Of a stretch of DNA of 13,762 nucleotides, positions 1-6,436 are shown piece by piece. Positions within the stretch are counted from its first letter, which is position 1. Each line of letters opens with the position of its first letter. Source of the stretch: Candidatus Peribacteraceae bacterium (GTDB taxonomy: Bacteria > Patescibacteriota > Gracilibacteria > Peribacterales > Peribacteraceae); contig JAGORY010000017.1 of NCBI GenBank assembly GCA_018062585.1, positions 1 through 13,762 on the forward strand. Direction: 5' to 3'. Position numbers and translations under genes: made by a program. The notes below the pieces were generated by a model. That model was not told where the DNA came from. It saw only the letters and a program-made list of their open reading frames with translations, and did not search any database.

Positions 1-112
1 AGGGAAATACACGCTCCGAGTTTGGCCTTACCGCATTATCTACAAGTTTGAAAAGCAACAACTCACGGTGTATGTTCTTGAAATTGGCCACCGACAAGGC
101 GTATATAAATAA
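1..112 (+). CDS. RelE/ParE-family toxin, C-terminal fragment (5' end outside window)
   Basis: The frame starting at base 2 reads through to TAA at 110-112 and gives the last 36 residues of a small protein. The pattern YRIIYKF, then VYVLEIGHR, then VYK is the C-terminal half of the RelE/ParE fold. In E. coli RelE the catalytic residues are R61, R81 and Y87; the matching positions here are the Arg at 32-34, the Arg at 92-94 and the Tyr at 104-106, so the visible part of the active site is intact. Family members cleave mRNA on the ribosome or poison gyrase, and are normally encoded with an antitoxin. No antitoxin lies downstream, so a partner would be upstream of the window. Which subfamily this is, and whether it is active, cannot be judged from the fragment. 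Confidence 0.82.
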   Translation, partial: GKYTLRVWPYRIIYKFEKQQLTVYVLEIGHRQGVYK

Positions 113-164
113 ACAGCTCGCGCGTCACAATTGAGCGGACAACGTTCAAAGGGGTCGACCCGCA

Positions 165-207
165 CCCTTCGACCCATTCGACAAGCTCAGGACAGGCAGG
201 CTCAGGG
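165..207. repeat. Dispersed palindromic repeat (TTCGACAAGCTCAGG type)
   Basis: The stretch contains CCCTTCGACC, then TTCGACAAGCTCAGGACAGG, then GGCTCAGGG. Read on the other strand it is the familiar CCTGAGCTTGTCGAA type of short interspersed element seen in intergenic regions of many environmental bacterial genomes. A related copy lies at 6513-6543. It falls between the toxin stop and the promoter of the next gene, and I see no coding capacity in it. Family membership is judged by eye. Confidence 0.6.
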
Positions 208-208
208 C

Positions 209-264
209 CGATTCGTGGAATTGGTGGGGTGGAGTCGTGAGGGGGGTTTGGGAGTACGGGGATG
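209..264. repeat. G-rich imperfect direct repeat, copy 1
   Basis: The copy runs from CGATTCGT through a G-tract to TTGGGAGTACGGGG and pairs with 1025-1074. The shared parts are CGATTCGT, a GGGG tract, TCG[T/C]GAGGGGGG and TTGGGAGTACGGGG; the middle differs by small indels. It ends about 10 bp upstream of the -35 box of the next gene. The plus strand carries several runs of three or more G and could form a quadruplex. Confidence 0.6.
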
Positions 265-274
265 TAAATTATAT

Positions 275-302
275 TTGACAAACCTTAAAACGGGGGTAGA
301 AT
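275..302 (+). promoter_or_regulatory. Sigma70-type promoter of the CFI-box gene
   Basis: A perfect -35 TTGACA (275-280) is followed after 16 bp by the -10 TAGAAT (297-302), one mismatch from TATAAT. Transcription would start near 309 and give a leader of about 50 nt before the ATG at 362. This is the only promoter in the window with a good -35 box. Confidence 0.75.
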
Positions 303-361
303 CTCATGATGTCTGCAATTGTGTAGACGAATTTGTTTCAAACCTTCGGCTGGAGATTATT

Positions 362-949
362 ATGGCTGAGTTTACACCTCGTCAATGTTCGAGCTGTGGC
401 GGTAGTGGGGAGGAACTTTACAACAACAACATAAATGTGCGTGATTGCGATCCATGTAAAGGAACGGGATGGTTAGGCGACTGCAAGTGTTGCAAAGGCA
501 AGGGGGGATGGCAACGAAAGCTCTATTGGAAAGAAGATCCGCACTATAGTAAGGGGACTCAATGGATTGTATGTACATGGTGCAATGGCACTAGATTTGG
601 TCCATGTGATCCGCCTCCACAAAAAAAATCTGGATGCTTTCTTACGACTGCCTGCATCATCTCACAAGGCCTCCCGGATAACTGTTCGGAACTCCGGACT
701 TTGCGTCACTTTCGGGACAGCTACGTCAGTCGCAGTTCTGGCGGGATTCTGCTCGTCGAGATGTACTATGCCGTTGCTCCACGAATCATCGTGGAAATCG
801 AAGTAGAGACTTGTCACGAAACTCACTACAGGACTCTGTGGCGAGAGCTCGTTCGGCCCTGTGTCTCGTTCATCGAGTGCGGCCGCAAAGCTTCGGCACT
901 CGACCGTTACCGACACATTGTCTTAGATCTCCAGCAGAATTTTCTCTGA
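362..949 (+). CDS. DnaJ-like zinc-finger protein with C-terminal CFI-box domain
   Basis: 195 residues. The N-terminal half carries cysteine pairs with DnaJ-like CxxCxG spacing: C9/C12 (CSSCGGSG), C29/C32 (CDPCKGTG), C41/C43/C44 (CKCCKGKG) and C71/C74 (CTWCNG), plus C82. It probably binds two zinc ions. The C-terminal half begins at C92 with CFLTTACI, then GLPDNCSELRTLRHFRD (103-119) and a helical tail, matching what I know as the CFI-box C-terminal domain, whose function is not established. No J domain, signal peptide or membrane segment is visible. I chose the ATG at 362 because GGAG at 352-355 is well spaced and the promoter at 275-302 precedes it. The in-frame extension back to 131 runs through repeats and the promoter. 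It is the only gene here ending in TGA. It likely acts as a cytoplasmic zinc protein; no partner is evident. Confidence 0.82.
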   Translation: MAEFTPRQCSSCGGSGEELYNNNINVRDCDPCKGTGWLGDCKCCKGKGGWQRKLYWKEDPHYSKGTQWIVCTWCNGTRFGPCDPPPQKKSGCFLTTACIISQGLPDNCSELRTLRHFRDSYVSRSSGGILLVEMYYAVAPRIIVEIEVETCHETHYRTLWRELVRPCVSFIECGRKASALDRYRHIVLDLQQNFL

Positions 950-981
950 CACTCGTGCCAGAGTCTGTTTGAGACATTGAG

Positions 982-1004
982 ACCCCTGCTTGTGTGGGGG
1001 TTTT
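982..1004 (+). terminator. Rho-independent terminator of the CFI-box gene
   Basis: ACCCCTGC (982-989) pairs with GTGGGGGT (994-1001) around a TTGT loop: eight pairs, two of them G-T. TTT follows. It lies 33 nt after the stop codon. The opposite strand has no T-run after the hairpin, so it serves the plus strand only. Confidence 0.8.
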
Positions 1005-1024
1005 AATGTGTATCACAATGTACT

Positions 1025-1074
1025 CGATTCGTACGATGGGGAATCGCGAGGGGGGGGGTTGGGAGTACGGGGTG
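1025..1074. repeat. G-rich imperfect direct repeat, copy 2
   Basis: Partner of 209-264. It begins CGATTCGT, has nine consecutive G at 1050-1058, and ends TTGGGAGTACGGGG. It also contains the small inverted repeat CGATTC (1025-1030) / GAATCG (1041-1046). It stops 7 bp short of the stop codon of the large minus-strand gene, so it forms that gene's 3' flank. Confidence 0.6.
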
Positions 1075-1080
1075 AGGTAT

Positions 1081-4000
1081 TTATATGACAGAGCCCTTCG
1101 TTTTCTGGCCTTCAGCTGTCTTGATTCGGCGATAAATATTTTGATCGACCATGTCGCGCAATACAAATTCATCAAAAATAACTTTGTTATGAATCTCAGG
1201 GGGCATTTTATCTTGAGCCTTTGTTTTGTATTTTGGCATAGTGTTCATAGCTGCGGCTTGACCGAGAACGTTTGTGTCAAAGTATGACGCAAATTTTTTC
1301 TTCATTTCAGCGCGGAAGTCACTTTGGAGTTGCAGATCTATCTTTCCAAGTTCGACATCACGCATCAGGACTTGCGTAGCGAAGTTCAGTGCCTTATTTT
1401 CCTCTGTCCATCGACCTTGTGACGTATGGCTGAAGTTATTGGCAATTTCGGCTGGTCCAAGAAGCAGGAGGTCCGAGCCTCCGTTTTGTGGGTTATAGAA
1501 GTCAGGATCGGTTTTATCAGGTTCTGTAGGAGTCGTGTTCGTCGTATCCATGAAGTAATTTCTGTATTTTACAAAGATGGGGTTGCTGTTATCAAAAATA
1601 GAAATATATTTTCCTCCGCTCGAGCGGACACTTTGACCAGCGAGAACCTGCGCAACAGCGTGGTCAAGCTCGGTAAAGTCACGATATTTACTGTTATGGC
1701 GTTTCGGATCCCTTCCCTTTCTCAGCTCTTCAGGAAGCAGGCTTTCAATTTCTGCAATAACTTGTCCCATGATAAAGTCATTATTTTCGTTCCGAATAAA
1801 TGCTTCTACCGCTTCTTTTTTATTTGTTGCGCCTTCCGCAGCACTCTTCATAGCTAGAATTTTTTTACGCTGAGTTTTGTATAGCGTCATGGTCCATGCT
1901 GATTGTGAAATACCAATACCGCCGATTTTATCTAACATACCGATGTCCATGACTCTCAGTACGTCTGGATCATCACGCATTGCGCGGAAGAGAGTAGTGA
2001 CAGCCCACGTATTGCTTTCCGCGAGCTTGGCTTTTTCTTGCAGTCTTTTCATCATTCCATGGACTTGCCAGATATTTTTCTTTTCTAATTCCTCCAGCAT
2101 GTCATCAATGATCATTGGAATTTCTGGGTGGTTATTCACTTTCGAGTAACCCGCGCTACTTTCTTTATCCTGCTGTTCGGCGTTGTGTTCTACGAGTTCT
2201 TCAAACGTTCTTGGACCCCATAGCCCCTCGTAATCTACGCCGTATACGTCGCGGCCATTGGTGCGATCAAGTTTATACAGCCATGCATGGTCTGCGGCAT
2301 AGTCAATAACCGCTTTGGCACGGTTGATGTTTCCACGGTTCTGATCAAGCACACCGCCGGAATTGAATAGTTGCTCGTAGGTAAAACCGTCTTTCTTAAG
2401 GTATTCCTTGAATTTTTCCGTTTCTTCGTCATTCGCGCTCTTCGCCTGCTTATCGAGGTCAGGCTGAAGAGGGCTCCAGAAATTCCACGCTTTTGCCGAA
2501 TCATAGACGCGCACTTTTTGTTTAGAATGGTAGCGTTCAACGATTGCGTCCTTATAGATATTATAAATCTTGATCATGTCAAAAATTGAGAGCCACTGAA
2601 TGCCATTTTGTGGCCCTAAAGCTTTCTGCATTTTTTGGAAAGCACTCATTTCCGTTTCATTGCTCTTGTTCAGAATCTCTTGCTCAGATTTAAGCAGACT
2701 ATCTTCCATGTACTCTGCGATTTTTATGAGTGGCTCATACTGCATCGCAACAATGTCCGCAATCTCACGTATGACCTTTGTACGATCTTCTTTGTTTAGT
2801 TTATCAAGTTTACCCATCTCTTCGGTGCTCATGTCGTCACGATATTTTCCCTTCGAAGCAAAATTATATTTCTCTGCAATCCTGTTTTTATCGGAGCTGT
2901 GCAGTGCAAGCGGCGTCTCCCATTGATTCAATATCTCCGCATCATTCTCCGCGCTGTTTAATCCAACAAGATCATTACTAAATGACTCGAGCATTCTATC
3001 AAGAGCCAGATTCTCAGCTTGTGATTCCCCCGAGGGCAGCAGCTGAATATACTCACCTCTCGAGAGCTGTATGGATTGTACTGCCTTCTTTGCCTTTCCG
3101 ATGGCCTTAATAATTTCGTTTGCATTTGCCATTGTTGCGGCGGTCTCATCAAGATCAGTATTGATGTCGGAATTGATGTCTGGATTCAGAGTCCGAATAC
3201 GTGCAGTATCTTCTTCCATGTTGTGACGCTTCCATTCATCTGCAAATGCTTCATTTTCATTTCTCTCACGTGTTGTGGCATTCATTTTTGACATCGCATC
3301 ATCAAACGCACTTGGATTTCGACCATTTCCTACGATGAGATACTCTAAATTGGTGTTTAGAGAGTCGAGAAGTTTCCGCACCTGCTCATCGTTCTGTGTT
3401 TCTGCCAAGAGCTGACGCATGACGTATGATACTTTTTTAGCTGCGGTGTTCCCTTTTTCAGGGATACGATTATCGGCAGCTAACATGGCGAGACCTTCAT
3501 GAAGGATATCTTCATGCTTCCACCCAGTGCCGTCTGTTTGGAACGCTTCGAAAACGGCTCTTTTTACCTCTGCCCACTGCGGATGATTATCCAGCGTTTT
3601 GACATTAAATAGCTCTTTCAGTCGAACAATCATCCGTTCGCCGAGCGGAATGGGATCATATTTATTGACATAATCTAAGCTGTAGTGAGCTAGCTCATGA
3701 ACGATTGCACGCTGGCGGTTATTTTCTATGATCTCAAGTGCGATCGCCTGCTGCTCTTCGGGGGCTTCCTGAGAGTTTTCGTAGCCCATGCTATGTAATT
3801 GTTTCTCGAAATTGAATCGTGCATCCGATAGGTCGAAGATGATCGATTGATTTTTTCTATCAAGATATGCACTGGGGACTATGTGAGTAGTGCTGAACTC
3901 TTGGCATGCTTCAGGTGAGAGGTCCTTTTCACCAAGCGAGATCATGTATTGCCGTACAAATGTGTCGTGACTCAGATACACGCAGGATTGTGGGCCCATT

Positions 4001-4422
4001 TTCTCTTTGTTCCTCTTTATAATTTCTTTCAATTCATCCGCAAACACTTTCACGAGAGTGGAGACTGTATTCTTCGACCAATCACCGTATGTAAATTCAA
4101 GACCTTCTTGTTGATAGAACTTTCCAATATGAGAGTGATGGTGGCTAAAGAAATCGTTAAGAATTTTGTTATCGGTTTCCTGACTATTGGTGAATCGGAT
4201 TCCTGCAAGATCCGTTAAAAAGGCCAGTTTTTCTCGCGTTGAGTTCGTGATATCTTCGATGTTTTTACGTACGAGATCACTAGAAATGCTTTCGGCATTA
4301 TCTCCATGCATTCCGTGCAAAAATTCATTCTGTTTATTATTCTCAGCGAACGAAAGCAGCCGCTGCTCCGTTTCCGGAGAGTGCTGGAAGGCTAGGCGCG
4401 CAATGTGGAATCTGCGCAGCAT
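1081..4422 (-). CDS. Large protein of unknown function with HELAH zinc-protease motif
   Basis: 1,113 residues, not recognised as a named family. The clearest motif is HELAH at 242-246 within RQRAIVHELAHYSLDYV, followed about 60 residues later by WKHEDILHEGLAMLAAD, where E309 could be the third zinc ligand of a gluzincin-type metallopeptidase. Upstream, residues 181-200 look like the beta strand that usually precedes such a helix. The remaining 750 or so residues are mostly charged, helix-rich sequence with no repeats, transmembrane segment or signal peptide that I can see. Its start directly abuts the stop of the upstream gene (TAA|ATG at 4425-4420) with no clear Shine-Dalgarno, so translation is probably coupled. 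The gene is visibly richer in A/T than comF, dnaA or thrS, which may reflect transfer or lower expression. Protease activity is inference from one motif; a structural or degenerate role is possible. Confidence 0.75.
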   Translation of the reverse strand: MLRRFHIARLAFQHSPETEQRLLSFAENNKQNEFLHGMHGDNAESISSDLVRKNIEDITNSTREKLAFLTDLAGIRFTNSQETDNKILNDFFSHHHSHIGKFYQQEGLEFTYGDWSKNTVSTLVKVFADELKEIIKRNKEKMGPQSCVYLSHDTFVRQYMISLGEKDLSPEACQEFSTTHIVPSAYLDRKNQSIIFDLSDARFNFEKQLHSMGYENSQEAPEEQQAIALEIIENNRQRAIVHELAHYSLDYVNKYDPIPLGERMIVRLKELFNVKTLDNHPQWAEVKRAVFEAFQTDGTGWKHEDILHEGLAMLAADNRIPEKGNTAAKKVSYVMRQLLAETQNDEQVRKLLDSLNTNLEYLIVGNGRNPSAFDDAMSKMNATTRERNENEAFADEWKRHNMEEDTARIRTLNPDINSDINTDLDETAATMANANEIIKAIGKAKKAVQSIQLSRGEYIQLLPSGESQAENLALDRMLESFSNDLVGLNSAENDAEILNQWETPLALHSSDKNRIAEKYNFASKGKYRDDMSTEEMGKLDKLNKEDRTKVIREIADIVAMQYEPLIKIAEYMEDSLLKSEQEILNKSNETEMSAFQKMQKALGPQNGIQWLSIFDMIKIYNIYKDAIVERYHSKQKVRVYDSAKAWNFWSPLQPDLDKQAKSANDEETEKFKEYLKKDGFTYEQLFNSGGVLDQNRGNINRAKAVIDYAADHAWLYKLDRTNGRDVYGVDYEGLWGPRTFEELVEHNAEQQDKESSAGYSKVNNHPEIPMIIDDMLEELEKKNIWQVHGMMKRLQEKAKLAESNTWAVTTLFRAMRDDPDVLRVMDIGMLDKIGGIGISQSAWTMTLYKTQRKKILAMKSAAEGATNKKEAVEAFIRNENNDFIMGQVIAEIESLLPEELRKGRDPKRHNSKYRDFTELDHAVAQVLAGQSVRSSGGKYISIFDNSNPIFVKYRNYFMDTTNTTPTEPDKTDPDFYNPQNGGSDLLLLGPAEIANNFSHTSQGRWTEENKALNFATQVLMRDVELGKIDLQLQSDFRAEMKKKFASYFDTNVLGQAAAMNTMPKYKTKAQDKMPPEIHNKVIFDEFVLRDMVDQNIYRRIKTAEGQKTKGSVI

Positions 4423-4896
4423 TTATAGTTTGCAGAAGCGGATAATGGCGTCGAGGAACCGTTCTTTCTGATCGGCAATCTGTGGCAAGAACGCGCCGAT
4501 CGTGTCGCGGACGAGATATGGATCTGTGGTACCGGTCATGACTACAAGATCACTCTTGAACTGTCGCAGTGGTGCGACGTGGAGTTCGTAGTAACCCGGG
4601 CCTTCTAAGATCCAGAAGTGCTTCAGTTCGCCCCAGCCAAAGAGCCGGCCATCGAACTCGATGCCAATGTCCCGAACGCGAATGTGATGTTTCTTGTGAC
4701 CCTGATTCCGGAGCATGTAATACAGCGCTGGGATGAACGCGAAGATCAGGCTCAGGCTCCACGCTCCGGAGAGGATTCCGTACGCGATCATCGTCGCGCA
4801 CAGTGAGCCCGCGACGACGTACCACTTTTCGGAGTGCGTATGGTCGGGACGCGAGGGAGCGTGCCACTCAAGAATGATTTTGTTTTGTGTTTGCAT
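4423..4896 (-). CDS. Small membrane protein, two TM segments plus PH-like domain
   Basis: 157 residues. A short cytoplasmic start containing EWHAP is followed by two hydrophobic segments (about 25-42 and 46-62) forming a membrane hairpin. The soluble domain has IRVRDIGIEFDGRLFGW, HFWILEGPGYYELHV and DLVVMTG, then a C-terminal helix (VRDTIGAFLPQI). This layout (TM hairpin, beta-rich part, a 'LxxFLP' helix) matches small membrane-anchored PH-like proteins that I have seen repeatedly in CPR genomes; their role is unknown. It is the first gene of an operon with the 1,113-residue protein, so the two may act together at the membrane. The ATG at 4896 is 10 nt after a TGGTAAAAT extended -10, with no Shine-Dalgarno, so a leaderless or very short-leader mRNA is expected. 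Confidence 0.78.
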   Translation of the reverse strand: MQTQNKIILEWHAPSRPDHTHSEKWYVVAGSLCATMIAYGILSGAWSLSLIFAFIPALYYMLRNQGHKKHHIRVRDIGIEFDGRLFGWGELKHFWILEGPGYYELHVAPLRQFKSDLVVMTGTTDPYLVRDTIGAFLPQIADQKERFLDAIIRFCKL

Positions 4897-4906
4897 AAAT
4901 CTGAAT

Positions 4907-4915
4907 ATTTTACCA
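4907..4915 (-). promoter_or_regulatory. Extended -10 promoter for the membrane-protein operon
   Basis: On the minus strand TGG-TAAAAT (TG extension, 5/6 match to TATAAT) ends 10 nt before the ATG at 4896. No convincing -35 is seen. Initiation about 7 nt after the -10 would leave a leader of only a few nucleotides. Confidence 0.6.
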
Positions 4916-4975
4916 TAAAACGGGTTTTTTAGCCTCTTCCTGCCCTTGACCGGTTAGAGGAATGTGATGTGTATA

Positions 4976-4993
4976 TTTTGGCTATAAAAAGCC
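4976..4993. repeat. Short stem motif TTTT-GGCT-N6-AGCC, copy 1
   Basis: TTTT followed by GGCT ATAAAA AGCC, nearly identical to the motif at 9373-9390. Here it lies in the 114-bp gap between the comF stop and the PH-like gene. On the minus strand it could be a weak 4-bp hairpin after comF, but no T-run follows it there. Function unclear. Confidence 0.4.
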
Positions 4994-5010
4994 CTGAAGC
5001 TACAGTTTTC

Positions 5011-5667
5011 TTACCCCGACGCAGCTACCAGTCCATACACTTCACGGGCCCCCGCGTTTTTCAGCATCCGGGCGCACTCCTCAAGTGTTGCGCCGGTGGT
5101 ACACAAATCGTCGATGAGGATGACGCGTCGCGGGATGCCGACATCTGGTTTCACCGCGAACGCACCGAGGAGAGCGACGAGGCGTTCGGATCGTTTGCGA
5201 TGTGCCTGATGTCCGGTGCGGCGAACTCGAAACAAGAGCTCTTCAGCTTTCCAGTCGCGGGCTTTGGCGATGCGCACAGCCAGTTGCTCCGCTTGATTGA
5301 AGCCGCGTTCGTTACGCCGAACCCAGTGAAGCGGCACGGGGCACAGCACTGGTTCTGAGCCTTTGCCAAAGGCGGGGAGTAAGGCATTGAGTGCCTCGTC
5401 CATTCGGTGTGCGAGATCATCAGCAAACGCCGGGACGCTCTTGTATTTGTACGTCAGAATCATTTTTTTTAGATCCTCCGAATCGTCGTACCGTCCGGCG
5501 GACGCCACGGCATCAAGGTACCGGAGTCCGCGGCTACGGAGCTTCTCCGTCGTCAGTAGCAGGGCAGTGAGACACAGATTCTCTCGCTCTGCTTTGGTGA
5601 CGAACGAGCCCTCGACTCCTGAGAGCGAGCGGCGAGGAAACAAGAGATCAAGAAGCACATCGAGCAT
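5011..5667 (-). CDS. comF: ComF family phosphoribosyltransferase-like protein
   Basis: 218 residues. ComF proteins are cytoplasmic type I phosphoribosyltransferase-fold proteins linked to DNA uptake in competent bacteria. The PRPP-binding loop VILIDDLCTTGAT is at 182-194, and PVPLHWVRRNERGFNQAE, typical of the family, is at 110-127; ILTYKYK at 70-76 matches the usual 'xxKYxG' region. The N-terminus LLFPRR is normal, but the family's zinc-binding cysteine pairs are missing and residues 14-21 read SLSGVEGS instead. C32 and C109 do not form CxxC pairs. The ATG at 5667 has TACGAT six nt upstream. It is transcribed away from the SRPBCC gene and followed, same strand, by the membrane-protein operon, which has its own -10. 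No other competence gene is in the window, so a role in DNA uptake is inference. Confidence 0.88.
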   Translation of the reverse strand: MLDVLLDLLFPRRSLSGVEGSFVTKAERENLCLTALLLTTEKLRSRGLRYLDAVASAGRYDDSEDLKKMILTYKYKSVPAFADDLAHRMDEALNALLPAFGKGSEPVLCPVPLHWVRRNERGFNQAEQLAVRIAKARDWKAEELLFRVRRTGHQAHRKRSERLVALLGAFAVKPDVGIPRRVILIDDLCTTGATLEECARMLKNAGAREVYGLVAASG

Positions 5668-5673
5668 GACACC

Positions 5674-5679
5674 ATCGTA
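5674..5679 (-). promoter_or_regulatory. Candidate -10 of comF
   Basis: Minus strand TACGAT ends exactly 6 nt before the comF ATG, the same spacing as for three other genes here. A TG lies 2 nt upstream of the hexamer rather than 1, so the extended -10 is imperfect. No Shine-Dalgarno is visible. Confidence 0.4.
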
Positions 5680-5819
5680 ATCATGGGTGCCACCGCTACG
5701 AGAGTATCGGACGAAGCATTCCTGATCGACCGGGGTTTTTCGGCGGGACTCAGGCCTCTTGAGAGTTCTGTTTCACTGAAGAACGGGTAACGATGATCAG
5801 ACTTCTTCGTCATGATCTT

Positions 5820-5828
5820 TGGTACCAT
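5820..5828 (+). promoter_or_regulatory. Extended -10 promoter of the SRPBCC gene
   Basis: TGG-TACCAT ends 6 nt before the ATG at 5835 (spacer GACGCT). No -35 or Shine-Dalgarno is seen, so a leaderless transcript is predicted. The ATG inside the box (5827) runs straight into TGA and is not a start. Confidence 0.5.
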
Positions 5829-5834
5829 GACGCT

Positions 5835-6230
5835 ATGACATTCGAAGCTCGGCACATCAGCGTCTCCATCGACTGCTCTCCCGAGAAGGTCTACGTGTTT
5901 TCGACAAACCCACAGAATCTTCCGCGTTGGGCAACGGGCTTAAGCGGCTCGGTCACAATTGAAGGCACCAAGGTCATAGCAGAGTCGCCGATGGGGGAGA
6001 TCGTCATCCAATTTGCGAAGCAGAACACCTTCGGCGTTTTGGATCACGATGTGACGCTCGCGGACGGTCAGAGATTCTATAACCCGATGCGTGTGTTTCG
6101 TAACGGCAACGGCTCGGAAGTCACGTTCACGCTCTACAGGTTGCCCGGAGTTACAGACGAAGCGTTTGAGAAAGACGCAGTGACAATCGAGGGAGACCTC
6201 AAGAAGCTCAAGGCCTTCCTCGAAAAGTAG
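5835..6230 (+). CDS. SRPBCC (START-like) fold protein
   Basis: 131 residues. The opening HISVSIDCSPEKVYVF followed by NPQNLPRWATGL (25-36) is the first strand and helix-turn-helix of the SRPBCC/polyketide-cyclase-like fold, a hydrophobic cavity that binds small ligands. The middle is beta-rich (TVIEGTK-like strand, GEIVIQF, EVTFTLYRLPG) and the C-terminus is the expected long helix, DAVTIEGDLKKLKAFLEK. Length fits a single domain. No signal peptide or membrane segment is seen. The ATG at 5835 is favoured over the in-frame one at 5793 because the SRPBCC strand starts there and a TGGTACCAT box lies 6 nt upstream. It is divergent from comF and sits alone upstream of tRNA-Val. The ligand cannot be predicted. 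Confidence 0.78.
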   Translation: MTFEARHISVSIDCSPEKVYVFSTNPQNLPRWATGLSGSVTIEGTKVIAESPMGEIVIQFAKQNTFGVLDHDVTLADGQRFYNPMRVFRNGNGSEVTFTLYRLPGVTDEAFEKDAVTIEGDLKKLKAFLEK

Positions 6231-6292
6231 GCGTCCAACGGTTGATTTCAGGCCTTCTTCCCCGTAGGCTTCTGCGGCTTACGTCAGTCTTT

Positions 6293-6340
6293 CATTCACA
6301 TCATCGGGCAATTATCCCGCGTCCGCGGGATGGTTAGAGC
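6293..6340 (+). pseudogene. Corrupted partial copy of the tRNA-Val 5' region
   Basis: Bases 6293-6314 repeat 6347-6368 with one mismatch, covering 13 bp of 5' flank and the first 9 tRNA bases (GGGCAATTA). TGGTTAGAGC at 6331-6340 repeats tRNA bases 6376-6385. Between them the 7 bases GCTCAGC of the true D-arm are replaced by a 16-bp perfect palindrome, TCCCGCG/CGCGGGA around TC (6315-6330). There is no anticodon arm or 3' half, so it is not a working tRNA. Confidence 0.75.
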
Positions 6341-6343
6341 CGA

Positions 6344-6349
6344 TATCAT
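6344..6349 (+). promoter_or_regulatory. Candidate -10 of tRNA-Val
   Basis: TATCAT (5/6 match to TATAAT) ends 10 nt before the mature tRNA 5' end, leaving a pre-tRNA leader of only a few nucleotides. No good -35 is visible; that region falls in the palindrome of the corrupted tRNA copy. Confidence 0.45.
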
Positions 6350-6359
6350 TTACATCATC

Positions 6360-6436
6360 GGGCAATTAGCTCAGCTGGTTAGAGCGCCACATTGACATTG
6401 TGGAGGTCACAAGTTCGAATCTTGTATTGCCCACCA
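6360..6436 (+). tRNA. tRNA-Val (anticodon GAC), CCA encoded
   Basis: A complete cloverleaf can be drawn. Acceptor GGGCAAT (6360-6366) pairs with ATTGCCC (6426-6432), all 7 bp. D-stem GCTC pairs with GAGC. Anticodon stem CCACA pairs with TGTGG around TTGACAT, with anticodon GAC at 6394-6396, reading GUC and GUU. T-stem ACAAG pairs with CTTGT around TTCGAAT. The variable loop is 5 nt, the discriminator is A6433, and CCA is encoded at 6434-6436. Confidence 0.97.

Noticed and set aside
36..44. DnaA-box-like TTATCTACA
   Set aside because: It has a mismatch at a core position and lies inside the toxin coding sequence where the codons explain it.
131..361. N-terminal extension of the CFI-box protein back to an ATG at 131
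   Set aside because: It runs through the dispersed repeat, the G-rich repeat and a TTGACA/TAGAAT promoter; the ATG at 362 has a Shine-Dalgarno and matches the domain start.
947..1006. UGA read as glycine (as in Gracilibacteria/Absconditabacteria), extending the CFI-box protein
   Set aside because: The extension would run into the terminator hairpin at 982-1004, and the CFI-box domain already ends naturally at the TGA.
4946..4977. Plus-strand promoter TTGACC ... TATATT
   Set aside because: The 20-bp spacer is too long and no plus-strand gene follows; downstream is the 3' end of comF on the other strand.
5793..5834. Earlier start (ATG 5793) for the SRPBCC gene
   Set aside because: The extra 14 residues add nothing to the fold and would bypass the -10 box at 5820-5828.
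5553..5855. 100-codon minus-strand frame between comF and the SRPBCC gene
   Set aside because: It overlaps the 5' ends of both genes in other frames, has no recognisable domain, and covers the promoter region.
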